The translations under genes and the position numbers were made by a program. DNA of 58,449 nucleotides from Candidatus Bathycorpusculum acetigenes. Its GTDB lineage: Archaea > Thermoproteota > Bathyarchaeia > Bathyarchaeales > Bathycorpusculaceae. Under the pieces are notes generated by a model, which was given only the letters and a program-made list of their open reading frames with translations, was not told the origin of the DNA and made no database searches. Shown here in pieces: positions 26,907 through 35,447 of the stretch (within the stretch, counting starts at the first letter, position 1; the number at the start of each line of letters is the position of its first letter). The stretch is taken from assembly GCA_009781675.1 (NCBI GenBank), contig WQVG01000005.1, positions 1 to 58,449 on the forward strand, read 5' to 3'.

Positions 26907-26947
26907 ACAAAACCGAGCGAAGAACTCCTTCCTCTTTCTTTTTATTG

Positions 26948-28201
26948 TCAAGTTCTTATTGCAACAAACTTCAAAATTATGAAGGCTAACAGAAAGATCG
27001 TTGCAGCAATTATAAAGGTGGGCATATAGTTGAGGTTGCTTGCTAGAAAGGGTCCTAGAAATGAACCAATGCCTGTGCCTAGCCCAATAAGACTATCAAA
27101 TAAACCTGATTTTCCTTGGGGTATAAGCTCCATTGAGAGTGAAAGCATCATAATATGATACACGCCATAGGCAAAGCCTAGCAGAACCAAAATCAGTCCT
27201 GTTATGATGTTTGGTGCAATGATGAACTGGACTGCTCCAACCAAACCAAAAATGAGCAGACTTCGAATGAGCACAAAGCGGGGTAGTTGTTTTCTTAGAT
27301 CCATCGAGAGTGCACGGTTACGAATAAAAAAGTACCCAGCCATTGCACCTAAAGAATTGAGGAGATATGCAAAATAGACAAAGCTTGTCGAAGTCAGCCC
27401 TAAGATATGATACTGACTCACGATATCGCTTAGAAAAATCGGCAATGGTGTAAAGAATATGCTTGTAGCCAAAGAAAACATAACAAGCGCGATGGCAAAT
27501 CCTCCAAAGCTTTCCTGCTTGGGCAGTCTGGGTCGGCGCATTCCATAGGCTTGCATACCGCGATAGGCAAAATCGAGTTTTCTTTCGATGTTGACTAAGC
27601 GGCGCTCGAAAATAATCATAGGGTCAGCAACTAGGGTAACTGAAAGGGCAAACGCGACCACGCTAAGTGCACTGCACAGATATAGTGTATAGGTTGCCAA
27701 AATAGTTGGACCCAAAGCGGCAAACGCGAATAACCCTCCTGTAAAGACTAAGCCGATCCCCAAACCGATGAAGTAGCCGATTTCAGTGAAGCCCTCATAT
27801 AGGCCGTAGGATTTTTCCCACTCATTTCGGCTGTAATTTTCGGCAACCAGCACGTTTTTTGGGGCTTCATGGGATATATGGAGTACCTGCATTACCACAT
27901 ACAAAGCCACAAATACCAGTATGTTTTGTGCAAACGGTAATGTCATCATAAACAGCATTATGGCTGAGGAAGCAAAAGAGAGCAGAATGAATGTTTTGTA
28001 GCGGCGTGTTTTGTCGCAGAGGTAGCCCCAAATATATGATGCCGGTATTGAGGCAAACACTGCAATGGATGTCATGATGCCTAACGCGACTAAAGGTCCA
28101 CCTAGCACGCTTGTGTCGTTGAACGCGACCAAGTAGAGTGGTATGAATACACTTAGTAAGCCAAAGGCCATCTCGTGGAAGAAAAACCCAAGCCGCCACA
28201 T
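26948..28201 (-). CDS. Major facilitator superfamily transporter
   Basis: About 417 residues from ATG 28201; GTG 28222 is also in frame. There are twelve hydrophobic segments, a basic cytosolic loop YLCDKTRRYK between helices 2 and 3 (the MFS motif A region), and a long charged central loop (about 200-240) between the two six-helix halves. It exports or imports a small solute across the cytoplasmic membrane. No substrate clue is visible. It is convergent with fae-hps, with a 41-bp gap, and has no partner gene. Confidence 0.85.
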   Translation of the reverse strand: MWRLGFFFHEMAFGLLSVFIPLYLVAFNDTSVLGGPLVALGIMTSIAVFASIPASYIWGYLCDKTRRYKTFILLSFASSAIMLFMMTLPFAQNILVFVALYVVMQVLHISHEAPKNVLVAENYSRNEWEKSYGLYEGFTEIGYFIGLGIGLVFTGGLFAFAALGPTILATYTLYLCSALSVVAFALSVTLVADPMIIFERRLVNIERKLDFAYRGMQAYGMRRPRLPKQESFGGFAIALVMFSLATSIFFTPLPIFLSDIVSQYHILGLTSTSFVYFAYLLNSLGAMAGYFFIRNRALSMDLRKQLPRFVLIRSLLIFGLVGAVQFIIAPNIITGLILVLLGFAYGVYHIMMLSLSMELIPQGKSGLFDSLIGLGTGIGSFLGPFLASNLNYMPTFIIAATIFLLAFIILKFVAIRT

Positions 28202-28596
28202 AATCACACACCACCAGAGCACAGATTAAAACGTTAGCTCAAACAAACACTGTTTAGTTCGAAGCGTCAGCGATGGAATTTTTGTGGCATGTCGGGATAT
28301 TTTTTGATTTTGGGCTCTTTGTAGGAAAACATCTTTCTTATAGGAGGATTTATCTGATTTCTAAATCTGATACGTGCACAGTCGGTCATCAGCTAAGCGC
28401 CTCCACCACTAAACTATGAGCGGCGTTGTCATCTATACGGTGCTAAGATTCATCTTCTATAGCGTGACCTCGCTCTGAAGTAGAATCTCCCAAAACGGCA
28501 GATTGCGCATCTAGTTGGTTTTGGGCGTTAAAATGACGTAAATGCTTAAATGGGAGTTGCATAACTTCATATTCCCGCTGGAGAGTAAATCTGCAA
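28202..28596. other. Gene-free interval before S6e
   Basis: About 390 bp without a convincing gene. The right end holds the S6e promoter (GCTTAAATGG near 28544) and a GGAGAG ribosome site at about 28579-28584. On the minus strand 28424-28381 resembles the 5' half of a tRNA but has no matching 3' half. The stretch 28290-28350 is T-rich and may terminate transcripts. Confidence 0.5.
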
Positions 28597-29007
28597 ATGG
28601 CCAAATTCAAAATTATAGTTTCCGACCCACAAACGGGTGCATCCAAAGTAGTAGAGCTCGAAGAAGCACGCGCAAACCCTTTTATCGGTAGAAAATTGGG
28701 CGAAACCCTAGATGGTGCAGTCGTTGATTTACCAGCGCACAAAGTGCAGCTTACGGGTGGTTCTGATAGTGATGGCGTTCCCATGCGCTCAAACGTTCAT
28801 GGCGGTATGCGCCGAGCCGTTGTTCTTAGCGGTGGTGCAGGCTTTAAAGCTAAACGAAAAGGTGAGCGTAGACGCAAGACTGTCTGTGGTGATATCATCA
28901 CCGACGAAATCGTTCAGATCAACATGAAAATTGTCGATCGACCCGCTGGCGCGATACCCATTGCTTTGCCAACTAAGGCTGAGCCGGCACAGGCCCCTGA
29001 ACAATAA
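28597..29007 (+). CDS. rps6e: 30S ribosomal protein S6e
   Basis: A 136-residue archaeal/eukaryotic-type small-subunit protein. It starts MAKFKIIVSDPQTGAS and contains NPFIGRKLGETLDG, then GGSDSDGVPMRSNVHGG and the basic RRKTVCGDIITDEIVQIN block, all conserved in S6e. The C-terminal 20 residues are an Ala/Pro-rich extension beyond the archaeal core. It is the first gene of the conserved information cluster, 88 bp before aIF2-gamma. Confidence 0.97.
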   Translation: MAKFKIIVSDPQTGASKVVELEEARANPFIGRKLGETLDGAVVDLPAHKVQLTGGSDSDGVPMRSNVHGGMRRAVVLSGGAGFKAKRKGERRRKTVCGDIITDEIVQINMKIVDRPAGAIPIALPTKAEPAQAPEQ

Positions 29008-29094
29008 TTCTTTGTCAGGGCGCATGCTTAACCCTTATAAAGTGCCATATTTAATTCCTTTATTCATCCAGGCTTATTAGACGAGAAGATCTCT

Positions 29095-30342
29095 ATGAGT
29101 GACGCTACCAAGACTTTACCAAAACAGCCCGAAGTCAACATTGGTACCATTGGGCATGTTGACCACGGTAAAACTACTCTTGTTCAGGTACTGACAGGTA
29201 CGTGGGCATCACGTCACAGTGAAGAACTAAAACGCGGCATCACCATCAAACTTGGTTATGCCGATATGCCCATTTATAGGTGCCCAAAGTGTCCTCCACC
29301 CAAAAACTACACCATAAAACCTGTGTGTGAAGCCTGCAATAGTGAGGCAGAGTTTGCCCGCGCCATCAGTTTTGTTGATGCTCCTGGACATGAAGCGTTA
29401 ATGGCAACAATGCTCTCAGGTGTCGCTATCATGGATGGCGCTATACTAGTTATAGCCGCTGATGAGCCCTGTCCCCAAGCTCAGACACGCGAGCACCTTG
29501 CCGCGGCTGAAGTTAGCGGCGTAAAAAACATCATTATTGTTCAAAACAAAATCGATATAGTTGATCAAAAACGAGCGCTTGAGAGTTACAAAGAAATCAA
29601 AGCCTTTGTAAAAGGAACGGTAGCAGAAAACGCGCCCATCATTCCAATTTCGGCCCAGCGGGGCATAAACATCGATGTGCTCCTTGAGGCTATCCAAACT
29701 ATCATCCCCACACCTAAACGTGACCCCAACCTGCCACCGCTTATGTACATCATCCGTTCTTTTGATATCAACAAACCCGGCACAACCATCGATGGCTTGG
29801 AGGGAGGCATTATCGGTGGGACCATTGCTCAGGGTAAATTCGCGGTGGGTGAAGAAATCGAGATCCGACCCGGTATCGTATCAGAACGGGAAGGCAAGAC
29901 TGTCTACAACCCCCTTATCAGCGAAATCGTCAGTTTACATTCAGGCATACAGGAAGTCAAGGAAGCCACCTGTGGCGGTTTAATCGGTGTTGGAACCCTG
30001 CTTGACCCCTCCTACTCCAAAGCTGACGGCTTAACCGGTAGCATCGTTGGAAAAACCGACCAACTGCCTCCAATTGTAACCGAACTTACCTTGGAAACCC
30101 ATGTGCTAGAGCGCGTAGTGGGAACCAAAGAGTTGCTCAAAGTTGAAAAAATTAACCCTGATGAAGCCTTGTTGCTCCACGTTGGCGCTGCAGTTAACGT
30201 TGGCAAGGTCATAAACATCAAGCAGAACACCATTAAGGTAAAGCTAACTCGTCCCATTTGCGCCTTGCCCGGCTCTCGAGTTGCCATCAGCAGAAAAATC
30301 ACTGCCCGCTGGCGACTCATCGGATATGGCTTTATAAAATAG
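29095..30342 (+). CDS. aif2g: Translation initiation factor 2 subunit gamma
   Basis: A 415-residue GTPase that delivers initiator Met-tRNA to the ribosome as part of the aIF2 heterotrimer. G1 is GHVDHGKTT, the switch region is RGITIKLGYAD, and a zinc knuckle CPKCPPP/CEACN follows. G3 is VDAPGHE and G4 is NKID. Domains II and III fill the C-terminal half, ending ARWRLIGYGFIK. The alpha and beta subunits are not in the window. The gene ends one base before the convergent Nudix gene, so the two transcripts must meet here. Confidence 0.97.
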   Translation: MSDATKTLPKQPEVNIGTIGHVDHGKTTLVQVLTGTWASRHSEELKRGITIKLGYADMPIYRCPKCPPPKNYTIKPVCEACNSEAEFARAISFVDAPGHEALMATMLSGVAIMDGAILVIAADEPCPQAQTREHLAAAEVSGVKNIIIVQNKIDIVDQKRALESYKEIKAFVKGTVAENAPIIPISAQRGINIDVLLEAIQTIIPTPKRDPNLPPLMYIIRSFDINKPGTTIDGLEGGIIGGTIAQGKFAVGEEIEIRPGIVSEREGKTVYNPLISEIVSLHSGIQEVKEATCGGLIGVGTLLDPSYSKADGLTGSIVGKTDQLPPIVTELTLETHVLERVVGTKELLKVEKINPDEALLLHVGAAVNVGKVINIKQNTIKVKLTRPICALPGSRVAISRKITARWRLIGYGFIK

Positions 30343-30343
30343 C

Positions 30344-30805
30344 CTAGTTTTTCACTAATCCTTTTTTCTGTAGGTATTCGTGTGCTTTTTGCAGGGTTTC
30401 TTTGGCGTTTCTAAACGTTAATTTCTCCATGGCGTCTTGGTAGTTGGCCCATATGTAGCCGATGTGTTCAAAGGATAGTTTGATTTCTTGGGTTTGGGAT
30501 TCGATGAGGTAGAATATGACTTCTTTGCTTACGGTTAAGCCTTGCCGCCGGTAGAAGTAGCTGATGGATTCTCTAAAGCCCTCGATAAACTCTGCATTTG
30601 TTATACCGGTTTCTTCCATCATTTCTCTTGTGACTGTTTGTTTTTCTGTTTCGTTGACTTCTACGTTGCCTTTAACGAAGTCCCAATGTCCGGCGGTGTA
30701 GTTGAGGAGTAAATACTGAGTTTTCTCTTGCTTGTTACTGTATATAACAGCGCCGCAGGATTTTTCTTGGAGCACTCTTATTTCACCTACTAAAAACAAT
30801 TTCAT
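30344..30805 (-). CDS. Nudix hydrolase (Ap4A-hydrolase-like)
   Basis: A 153-residue protein with a complete Nudix box, G-x5-E-x7-REMMEETG (starting GNVEVNE, about residues 66-88). The N-terminal strand SCGAVIYSNKQ and the WDFVKG lead-in resemble diadenosine tetraphosphate hydrolases of the MutT/Ap4A type. It would hydrolyse a nucleoside diphosphate linked to another moiety. It sits on the opposite strand inside an otherwise co-directional ribosomal/RNA polymerase cluster, suggesting a later insertion. Confidence 0.9.
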   Translation of the reverse strand: MKLFLVGEIRVLQEKSCGAVIYSNKQEKTQYLLLNYTAGHWDFVKGNVEVNETEKQTVTREMMEETGITNAEFIEGFRESISYFYRRQGLTVSKEVIFYLIESQTQEIKLSFEHIGYIWANYQDAMEKLTFRNAKETLQKAHEYLQKKGLVKN

Positions 30806-30946
30806 TAACTCTTAATATTTAAATCAATACCAAATTGGTGCCCTTAGCTCTTGGATATCACTGTTTACTTCTCCAGTATCCTTATGTAAATAGTTTGCAA
30901 AATGTTTAACTGTGCAATCAACTTTAACTACACAGGAGCCAGAAGA

Positions 30947-31369
30947 GTGGCGGTTTTATCTAGAAAGGCTGAACCATTGAAGGTCATTTTGGATTCTAAT
31001 GCGTTGTTTGTACCCTTAGAGGTCAAACTAGACATTTTTGAGGCGCTAAGAGTTCTGCTCAATCGGAATGTAGAGTTTGTGTTACTCTCACCAGTTAAGC
31101 ATGAACTGGAGTTGCTGGTTGCTGAAAAAGAAGTAAAGTTGCGGCGGCAGGCGGCGTTTGCGTTGCGTTTAGCTGAGAAATGCCACTTAGTTGCTGTTGA
31201 GGCTCACGGCGAAACGGTTGATGATATTGTGTTGCGGGTCGCTCAAAGTTGGGGTGTTCCTGTGTTTACAAACGATCGACTGTTACGGCGAAGGCTAAGA
31301 GATATAAGTGTGCCAGTGATTTATCTGAGACAAAAATCGCGTCTAGACATTGATGGGTTGATTTCGTAG
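30947..31369 (+). CDS. PIN-domain protein of the information cluster (FCF1/VapC9-like)
   Basis: About 140 residues from GTG 30947, chosen because AGGAG lies 8 nt upstream and the TATA-like TTATGTAAATAG near 30880 puts the transcript start after the alternative ATG 30902. The PIN metal ligands appear in VILDSNALF, in HELELL and in TVDDIVL, and the last ligand region is VFTNDRLLRRR. Homologues at this same place in archaeal genomes are thought to be RNases related to the rRNA-processing protein Fcf1/Utp23. The stop abuts the Rpo7 start directly. Confidence 0.85.
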   Translation: MAVLSRKAEPLKVILDSNALFVPLEVKLDIFEALRVLLNRNVEFVLLSPVKHELELLVAEKEVKLRRQAAFALRLAEKCHLVAVEAHGETVDDIVLRVAQSWGVPVFTNDRLLRRRLRDISVPVIYLRQKSRLDIDGLIS

Positions 31370-31954
31370 ATGTTTAAGCTGATTACTCTTCAAGATACTA
31401 TCCGCATCCCGCCTGAAACCTTCGGTAACCCCTTAGAAAAAGTGGGTAAAGATCAAGTGAAACAGAAGTATGAAGGTATTGTGGATGAAGAATTAGGCTA
31501 TGTTATAGCTGTGACTGGTATAGAAGTAAGCCCCATCGGCAAAATCATTCCCGGCGATGGTGCAACTTTTCACAAAGTAAATTTTAGCCTTCTCACATTC
31601 TATCCCCTAATACAAGAAATCGTAGAAGGTGACGTGGTGGAAATCGCAGATTTTGGTGCGTTTGTTCGCATTGGACCCGTCGATGCATTACTCCATGTAT
31701 CTCAGCTCATGGATGACTACATTAGCTATGATGAGAAGCAAGGTGTTCTCTTAGGTAAAGAGTCTAAACGTAAACTCGTCACAGGTGACCAAGTCCGCGC
31801 TAGAATCACCGCCGTCTCGCTGGGTCGAGCTGGTAGTAGCGGTAAAATCGGTATAACCGCGCGACAGCCATTTTTAGGCAAACTAGACTGGCTCGAGATG
31901 GACCAAGCTAAACCTTCTGAAAAGAAACCTGAGACACCCAAGCAAGAAACATAG
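31370..31954 (+). CDS. rpo7: DNA-directed RNA polymerase subunit Rpo7 (RpoE1)
   Basis: A 194-residue stalk subunit, equivalent to Rpb7. The N-terminal tip domain has IRIPPETFG and GDGATFHKVNF. The C-terminal S1/OB domain has GDVVEIADFGAFVRIGPVDALLHVSQ. The stalk binds nascent RNA and helps open-complex formation with Rpo4, which is not encoded here. The last 15 residues are a charged Lys/Glu/Pro tail. It is followed after 12 bp by spt4, the usual archaeal order. Confidence 0.96.
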   Translation: MFKLITLQDTIRIPPETFGNPLEKVGKDQVKQKYEGIVDEELGYVIAVTGIEVSPIGKIIPGDGATFHKVNFSLLTFYPLIQEIVEGDVVEIADFGAFVRIGPVDALLHVSQLMDDYISYDEKQGVLLGKESKRKLVTGDQVRARITAVSLGRAGSSGKIGITARQPFLGKLDWLEMDQAKPSEKKPETPKQET

Positions 31955-31966
31955 GAGTCTGATTAG

Positions 31967-32152
31967 ATGAGTGAGAAAGCCTGTACTAACTGCCACTTCA
32001 TAACCAAAGATAACGTCTGCCCTAAATGCAGATCCACCAGCTTTAGCGAGGACTACAGCGGTTTAGTTGTAATGTTTGATCCCGGACACAGTGCCATCGC
32101 TAAAGCCATGAACATCAAAGAAAAAGGCAGATACGCCCTCAAAGTGCGTTAA
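31967..32152 (+). CDS. spt4: Transcription elongation factor Spt4 (RpoE2)
   Basis: A 61-residue zinc-ribbon protein that forms the processivity factor with Spt5. Ligands are visible in ACTNCHFI and in VCPKCRS. The motif SEDYSGLVVMFDP is strongly conserved in Spt4, and the end (GRYALKVR) is family-typical. It lies between rpo7 and the dephospho-CoA kinase gene, as in many archaea. Confidence 0.96.
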   Translation: MSEKACTNCHFITKDNVCPKCRSTSFSEDYSGLVVMFDPGHSAIAKAMNIKEKGRYALKVR

Positions 32153-32196
32153 ACCAGAGTTAACTTTTTAGCACTCTTGTTTGTCTGGTTTTAACC

Positions 32197-32724
32197 ATGA
32201 AATCCGCGTACACTCTGACGTCGCGGTTGCGTGTCTTTCTCAAAGAGCCGCTTGGAACCCTAATCAAGGGAACACCTCAAGAAACCATGGCTAAACTCAA
32301 AGATCTATTGAACGCTGAGAAACCGCCTGCAGTGATTTCAGTGGGTGATGTGGTTTCCAAAAACCTCCATGAATGCGGCATCAACCCTCAGCTTACAATC
32401 ATCGACTACCTTTCTCTGCGCGATAAAATCATACCCAGACAACCCCCTGTAGATAAAACAGTATATGTGCAAAATCCCCAAGGAACCATAACCGAGCAGG
32501 CTGTATTGGCCATCAAGGCGGCCTTAGAATCTGGAGTACACACACACATAGTTGTTGAGGGCGAAGAGGATTTACTTACGCTAATAGCGGTGGTGTATGC
32601 GGCTAAAGACTCGTTTATCATCTACGGACAGCCCTATTGCGGTATTGTAGTCGTTAAAGCCTCCTCTGAAAAAAAAATACAGATAAACGAGTTCTTAAAT
32701 GAGATGAAAACTTCGAAAAGCTAA
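32197..32724 (+). CDS. GTP-dependent dephospho-CoA kinase (DUF359)
   Basis: A 175-residue archaeal enzyme that uses GTP to phosphorylate dephospho-CoA, the last step of coenzyme A synthesis; it is unrelated to bacterial CoaE. Family landmarks are the GDVVSKNLHECGI block, TIIDYLSLRD with acidic residues, NPQGTIT, and VVEGEEDLLTL, which carries catalytic acidic residues. Its position between spt4 and rps24e is the standard archaeal synteny and strengthens the call. Confidence 0.93.
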   Translation: MKSAYTLTSRLRVFLKEPLGTLIKGTPQETMAKLKDLLNAEKPPAVISVGDVVSKNLHECGINPQLTIIDYLSLRDKIIPRQPPVDKTVYVQNPQGTITEQAVLAIKAALESGVHTHIVVEGEEDLLTLIAVVYAAKDSFIIYGQPYCGIVVVKASSEKKIQINEFLNEMKTSKS

Positions 32725-32767
32725 ATAAGAGGAATACTGTTTGAATTTACGCCTTAAGTGAACGTTA

Positions 32768-33079
32768 ATGCAAATCAAAATAGACACAACCAAGGACAAC
32801 CCGCTTCTGAAACGGAGAGAAGTAGGTTTCACTATCGTTTCTGGTCCAAAAGAGAAAACTCCGCCGAGACTAGAAGTCAAAAAAGCGGTTGCCGCTGAAT
32901 TGGCACTTGGTGCTGATGTTGTTTACATTAAACATATGCGCACCAAAACCGGTACAAGTATCACCCAAGGAGTTGCCAACGTTTATCAATCCGTTGCCCA
33001 AGCTAAACTGGTGGAACCCGAGTACATCCAAAAACGAAACAACCCCAAAGAGAAATCAACTGAAGAGGCGACTGCATAA
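32768..33079 (+). CDS. rps24e: 30S ribosomal protein S24e
   Basis: A 103-residue small-subunit protein. It begins with the family strand IKIDTTKDNPLLKRREVGF and contains the conserved AAELALGADVVYIKHMRTKTG segment, ending with a Lys/Glu tail. The final base of its stop codon is the first base of the S27ae start (TAATG), so translation of the two is coupled. Confidence 0.97.
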   Translation: MQIKIDTTKDNPLLKRREVGFTIVSGPKEKTPPRLEVKKAVAAELALGADVVYIKHMRTKTGTSITQGVANVYQSVAQAKLVEPEYIQKRNNPKEKSTEEATA

Positions 33080-33309
33080 TGGCACCAAAAAAACCTGATC
33101 CAGCAGCAAAACCCACAGACGCAAAGAAGGCTGAGAAAGGAAAAAAGAAAGCTGAAAAAGGCGCCAAAGACATGTATAAAGTTGAGGGCGCTAAAGTTAC
33201 TCGTGCCCGTCCTACCTGTGAACGGTGTGGCACAGGCTACTTTATGGCGGACCATCATGACCGTTATACCTGTGGACATTGTGGCTTCACACGCTACAAA
33301 CAAAAATAA
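33079..33309 (+). CDS. rps27ae: 30S ribosomal protein S27ae
   Basis: A 76-residue protein with a Lys/Ala-rich N-terminal extension (about 40 residues) followed by the S27ae zinc ribbon, CERCGTGYFMADHHDR then CGHCGFTRYKQK. In eukaryotes this protein is fused to ubiquitin; here it stands alone, as in other archaea. The basic extension is longer than usual and would reach into rRNA. Confidence 0.96.
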   Translation: MAPKKPDPAAKPTDAKKAEKGKKKAEKGAKDMYKVEGAKVTRARPTCERCGTGYFMADHHDRYTCGHCGFTRYKQK

Positions 33310-33352
33310 GCAGTTTTAAATCTTCCAACTACACTATTATTTTTGACCTAAT

Positions 33353-33784
33353 ATGCTTCGAGTTAACGTCACTGTTTCAAGCATCTCAGCAGAGCGGTTC
33401 TGGGATATCCGCAAACCGATTCCTCCCATCCAGATAAATACAAACATCAACGTGGTGGGTATGGAGCGCAAGCAGGATAACTCTCTTGATGTACCCTTTG
33501 TTTTATCTATCGTCTATAACCCCTCCATCGCACAGATGAACCTCAAAGGCACCGCATATGTTATGGGCGACAAAGATGAAGTTGACAAAATTCTCAAAGA
33601 TTATGAACAAAAAAAGCCTCCCACACAGATAATCATCCAATCCATATCCAACGTGGTTTTCATCGAATCAGTGCTGATTTCCCGCTCGCTTAACATTCCA
33701 CCTCCAATCCCGTTACCCCAAATCCCCGAATCCGGCGCAAAACCCTCCAGCGCAAAACCAGCAGGCCGAGACTACAGCCGCTAA
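33353..33784 (+). CDS. Conserved-looking hypothetical protein, possibly SecB-like fold
   Basis: A 143-residue protein. Residues 1-95 are a run of beta-strands (VNVTVSSISAERFWDI, INTNINVVGMER, VPFVLSIVYNPSIAQMNLKG) followed by a helix (DKDEVDKILKDYEQKK) and another strand-helix pair. This order recalls the SecB/DUF1821-type chaperone fold, but that is only a fold-level guess. The C-terminal 30 residues are Pro-rich and probably disordered. It follows the S27ae gene by 43 bp and could be co-transcribed. Confidence 0.6.
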   Translation: MLRVNVTVSSISAERFWDIRKPIPPIQINTNINVVGMERKQDNSLDVPFVLSIVYNPSIAQMNLKGTAYVMGDKDEVDKILKDYEQKKPPTQIIIQSISNVVFIESVLISRSLNIPPPIPLPQIPESGAKPSSAKPAGRDYSR

Positions 33785-33789
33785 ACCCC

Positions 33790-35274
33790 TTAATAACATC
33801 TATCCGTAGTATCTGTGAGCCTTAGTTCAAGGGGAAAGCTAAAATTTCGGTGTTTCCACCGATACTTTGCTGCCCTATTGACAAGCTTATAGGTTAATTT
33901 GAAGCCCAAATTGCGTTTGTCTATCCTTGCCTTGGGATAGAACGCAAGACGCGTAACCGCTGAGATAGTGTGGAGTTTTCTGATTTGGGCTCTGGTGTGC
34001 CATGGGGGGTCAAAATGGAAAACGTTAATGTCACTCCACTCTTCAAGCGTTTGCGGCGCCAAAAACCCCTCAGGCAATAACTCCATAACAGGACTTGGAA
34101 ACGGCGTGTAAACAAAGATGCCATAATGTTGCGTTTTAGGGTTAATCTCCTGCAACTTATCCATCAAATCAAAAGTCTGCTCTAAATCCTCATTTGTTTC
34201 CCCCGGCAGTCCACTTATCCAAGATACACAGGGCTCAATCGAGGGTGCATAGCGGTGCAGATTAGTAACTGCCTGCACCATTTCCTCTACAGTTACGTCT
34301 TTACCAATACGTTGCTGGATACGTTCCGAACCTGATTCGCCACCAAAATCCAGTTCCACACATCCTGATTTAGCCAATAACTCCAAAAAAGTTTGGTTAT
34401 AGTTTGCCAGATAATCAAATCGACAGTTGGCCCGCCATTGTACTCCAAACTTTCGCTCTATCAAACCCTGGCAGATCTGTTGGATGCGGTATTCATCAAC
34501 AAAAACATTGTCATCAATGGGGTCGATGCATGTTATGTGCGGATATTTAGTTTTAATGTATTGAATCTCATCAAGAACACGCTTGGCACTTTTGGCTCTC
34601 CAGCGGTTATGATTAAAATTGGTGTTGTAACAAAAGCAGCATCTATGCGGACAGCCTCTACTGGTTTGAATATGAAACTGCCCTGCCCTAAACGAGGGAT
34701 ATTGCCCCATCTGGAGGAGATCATAGGGTAGGGCTAAGGGAATTTCATCGAGATTGACTAACTTGCCGTCAGGGTTGTTTTTGATTGTGTCTTTGGCTTT
34801 GAAGGTTATCCCTGCGATTTCATCAAGCGGCTGATCTTGGGTTAATGCCTTAGCAAGATCTTTTATGGTTAAATCACCCTCCCCGCGGACCACAACATCC
34901 ACCATATCATTTTGCACGGTTTGTTTGGGAAGCAAAGTAGGGTGAACACCACCCCAGACAAGCGGAATCTTGGAGTTTTGCTTGCGCATGTAGCGGGCAA
35001 ATTCGAGGGCATATTTGATTTGTCCTCCGCTCATACAACTGATCCCAGCAAAAACGGGGTTTCCCAGTTTAAAATGATGATAATCGTCTATGCGCATATC
35101 AAGGATGCGTACGCCAAAGCCTTCCTGCCATAGAGCTGAGGCCAGGTAGAGCAATGCAAGTGGAACCTGAGGGTTGGGTGCACGATACTTGCCGGGAAAA
35201 ACAAGCAAAATCTCCTCTCCTTGGTTCAAATTGTTGCCAAAAGAATACGAAAAACAGGACTGGAAGTTAAGCAA
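33790..35274 (-). CDS. B12-binding domain radical SAM protein
   Basis: A 494-residue protein from TTG 35274. TTG 35208, preceded by GGAGAGGAG and giving MLLVFPGKYRAP, is probably the real start. Residues about 20-150 are a cobalamin-binding Rossmann domain without an obvious D-x-H-x-x-G, so B12 may bind base-on or not at all. The radical SAM core has C-x3-C-x2-C in SRGCPHRCCFCYN, and GGESGSERIQ is the SAM-site glycine-rich loop. Such enzymes methylate or rearrange unactivated carbons in lipids, cofactors or antibiotics. Substrate is unknown. It stands alone, downstream of a structured RNA candidate. Confidence 0.88.
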   Translation of the reverse strand: MLNFQSCFSYSFGNNLNQGEEILLVFPGKYRAPNPQVPLALLYLASALWQEGFGVRILDMRIDDYHHFKLGNPVFAGISCMSGGQIKYALEFARYMRKQNSKIPLVWGGVHPTLLPKQTVQNDMVDVVVRGEGDLTIKDLAKALTQDQPLDEIAGITFKAKDTIKNNPDGKLVNLDEIPLALPYDLLQMGQYPSFRAGQFHIQTSRGCPHRCCFCYNTNFNHNRWRAKSAKRVLDEIQYIKTKYPHITCIDPIDDNVFVDEYRIQQICQGLIERKFGVQWRANCRFDYLANYNQTFLELLAKSGCVELDFGGESGSERIQQRIGKDVTVEEMVQAVTNLHRYAPSIEPCVSWISGLPGETNEDLEQTFDLMDKLQEINPKTQHYGIFVYTPFPSPVMELLPEGFLAPQTLEEWSDINVFHFDPPWHTRAQIRKLHTISAVTRLAFYPKARIDKRNLGFKLTYKLVNRAAKYRWKHRNFSFPLELRLTDTTDRCY

Positions 35275-35331
35275 ACCCCAAAAACCTTCACTATAAAAAT
35301 AATCAGAACCCCTTTTAACCGTTACTAAAAC

Positions 35332-35419
35332 AAAAAAGCCGCTAACTTTTTAGAGGACATGCTGTTTTGTCTTTAAATTGGTTAAAAACCAACCTATTTC
35401 CTACTCGTTAGCGGCTCCT
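35332..35419 (-). ncRNA. Candidate small structured RNA with closing 10-bp stem
   Basis: On the minus strand AGCCGCTAAC (35416-35407) pairs perfectly with GTTAGCGGCT (35346-35337), which runs into six T residues (to 35332), a terminator-like end. Inside is a perfect hairpin, TTGGTT-TTT-AACCAA when read on the minus strand (35392-35378). TTTAAAG at 35447-35441 is a TATA box whose predicted start, near 35419, falls at the 5' edge of the stem. An 88-nt RNA whose ends pair is thus predicted. It could instead be a leader or attenuator of the downstream radical SAM gene. No C/D or H/ACA boxes were seen. Confidence 0.45.
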
Positions 35420-35447
35420 TTTTGGAGGATGCCGTTCTGTCTTTAAA
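35346..35447 (-). repeat. Imperfect direct repeat containing two TATA-like boxes
   Basis: Two related 31-32-nt units, 35377-35346 and 35447-35417 on the minus strand. Both begin TTTAAAGACA, continue with an AAC-GCAT core, and end TCC-T-C-AAAAAG. One arm of the 10-bp stem follows each unit. The outer copy probably serves the small RNA. The inner one could serve the radical SAM gene, or be a remnant of the duplication that built the locus. Confidence 0.5.

Noticed and set aside
28381-28424. A minus-strand segment resembling the 5' half of a tRNA (D-arm-like TAGTTTAGTGG and loop-like CTGATGA).
   Set aside because: The anticodon stem has no partner strand, and no T-arm or complementary acceptor (GAGCGGC) occurs in the next 200 bases. 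A split or intron-bearing tRNA cannot be supported, and the C-box-like TGATGA has no paired D box.
28443-28784. A 113-codon minus-strand frame overlapping the S6e gene.
   Set aside because: It is antisense to conserved S6e and its translation is Ser/Thr/Pro-rich and unrecognisable.
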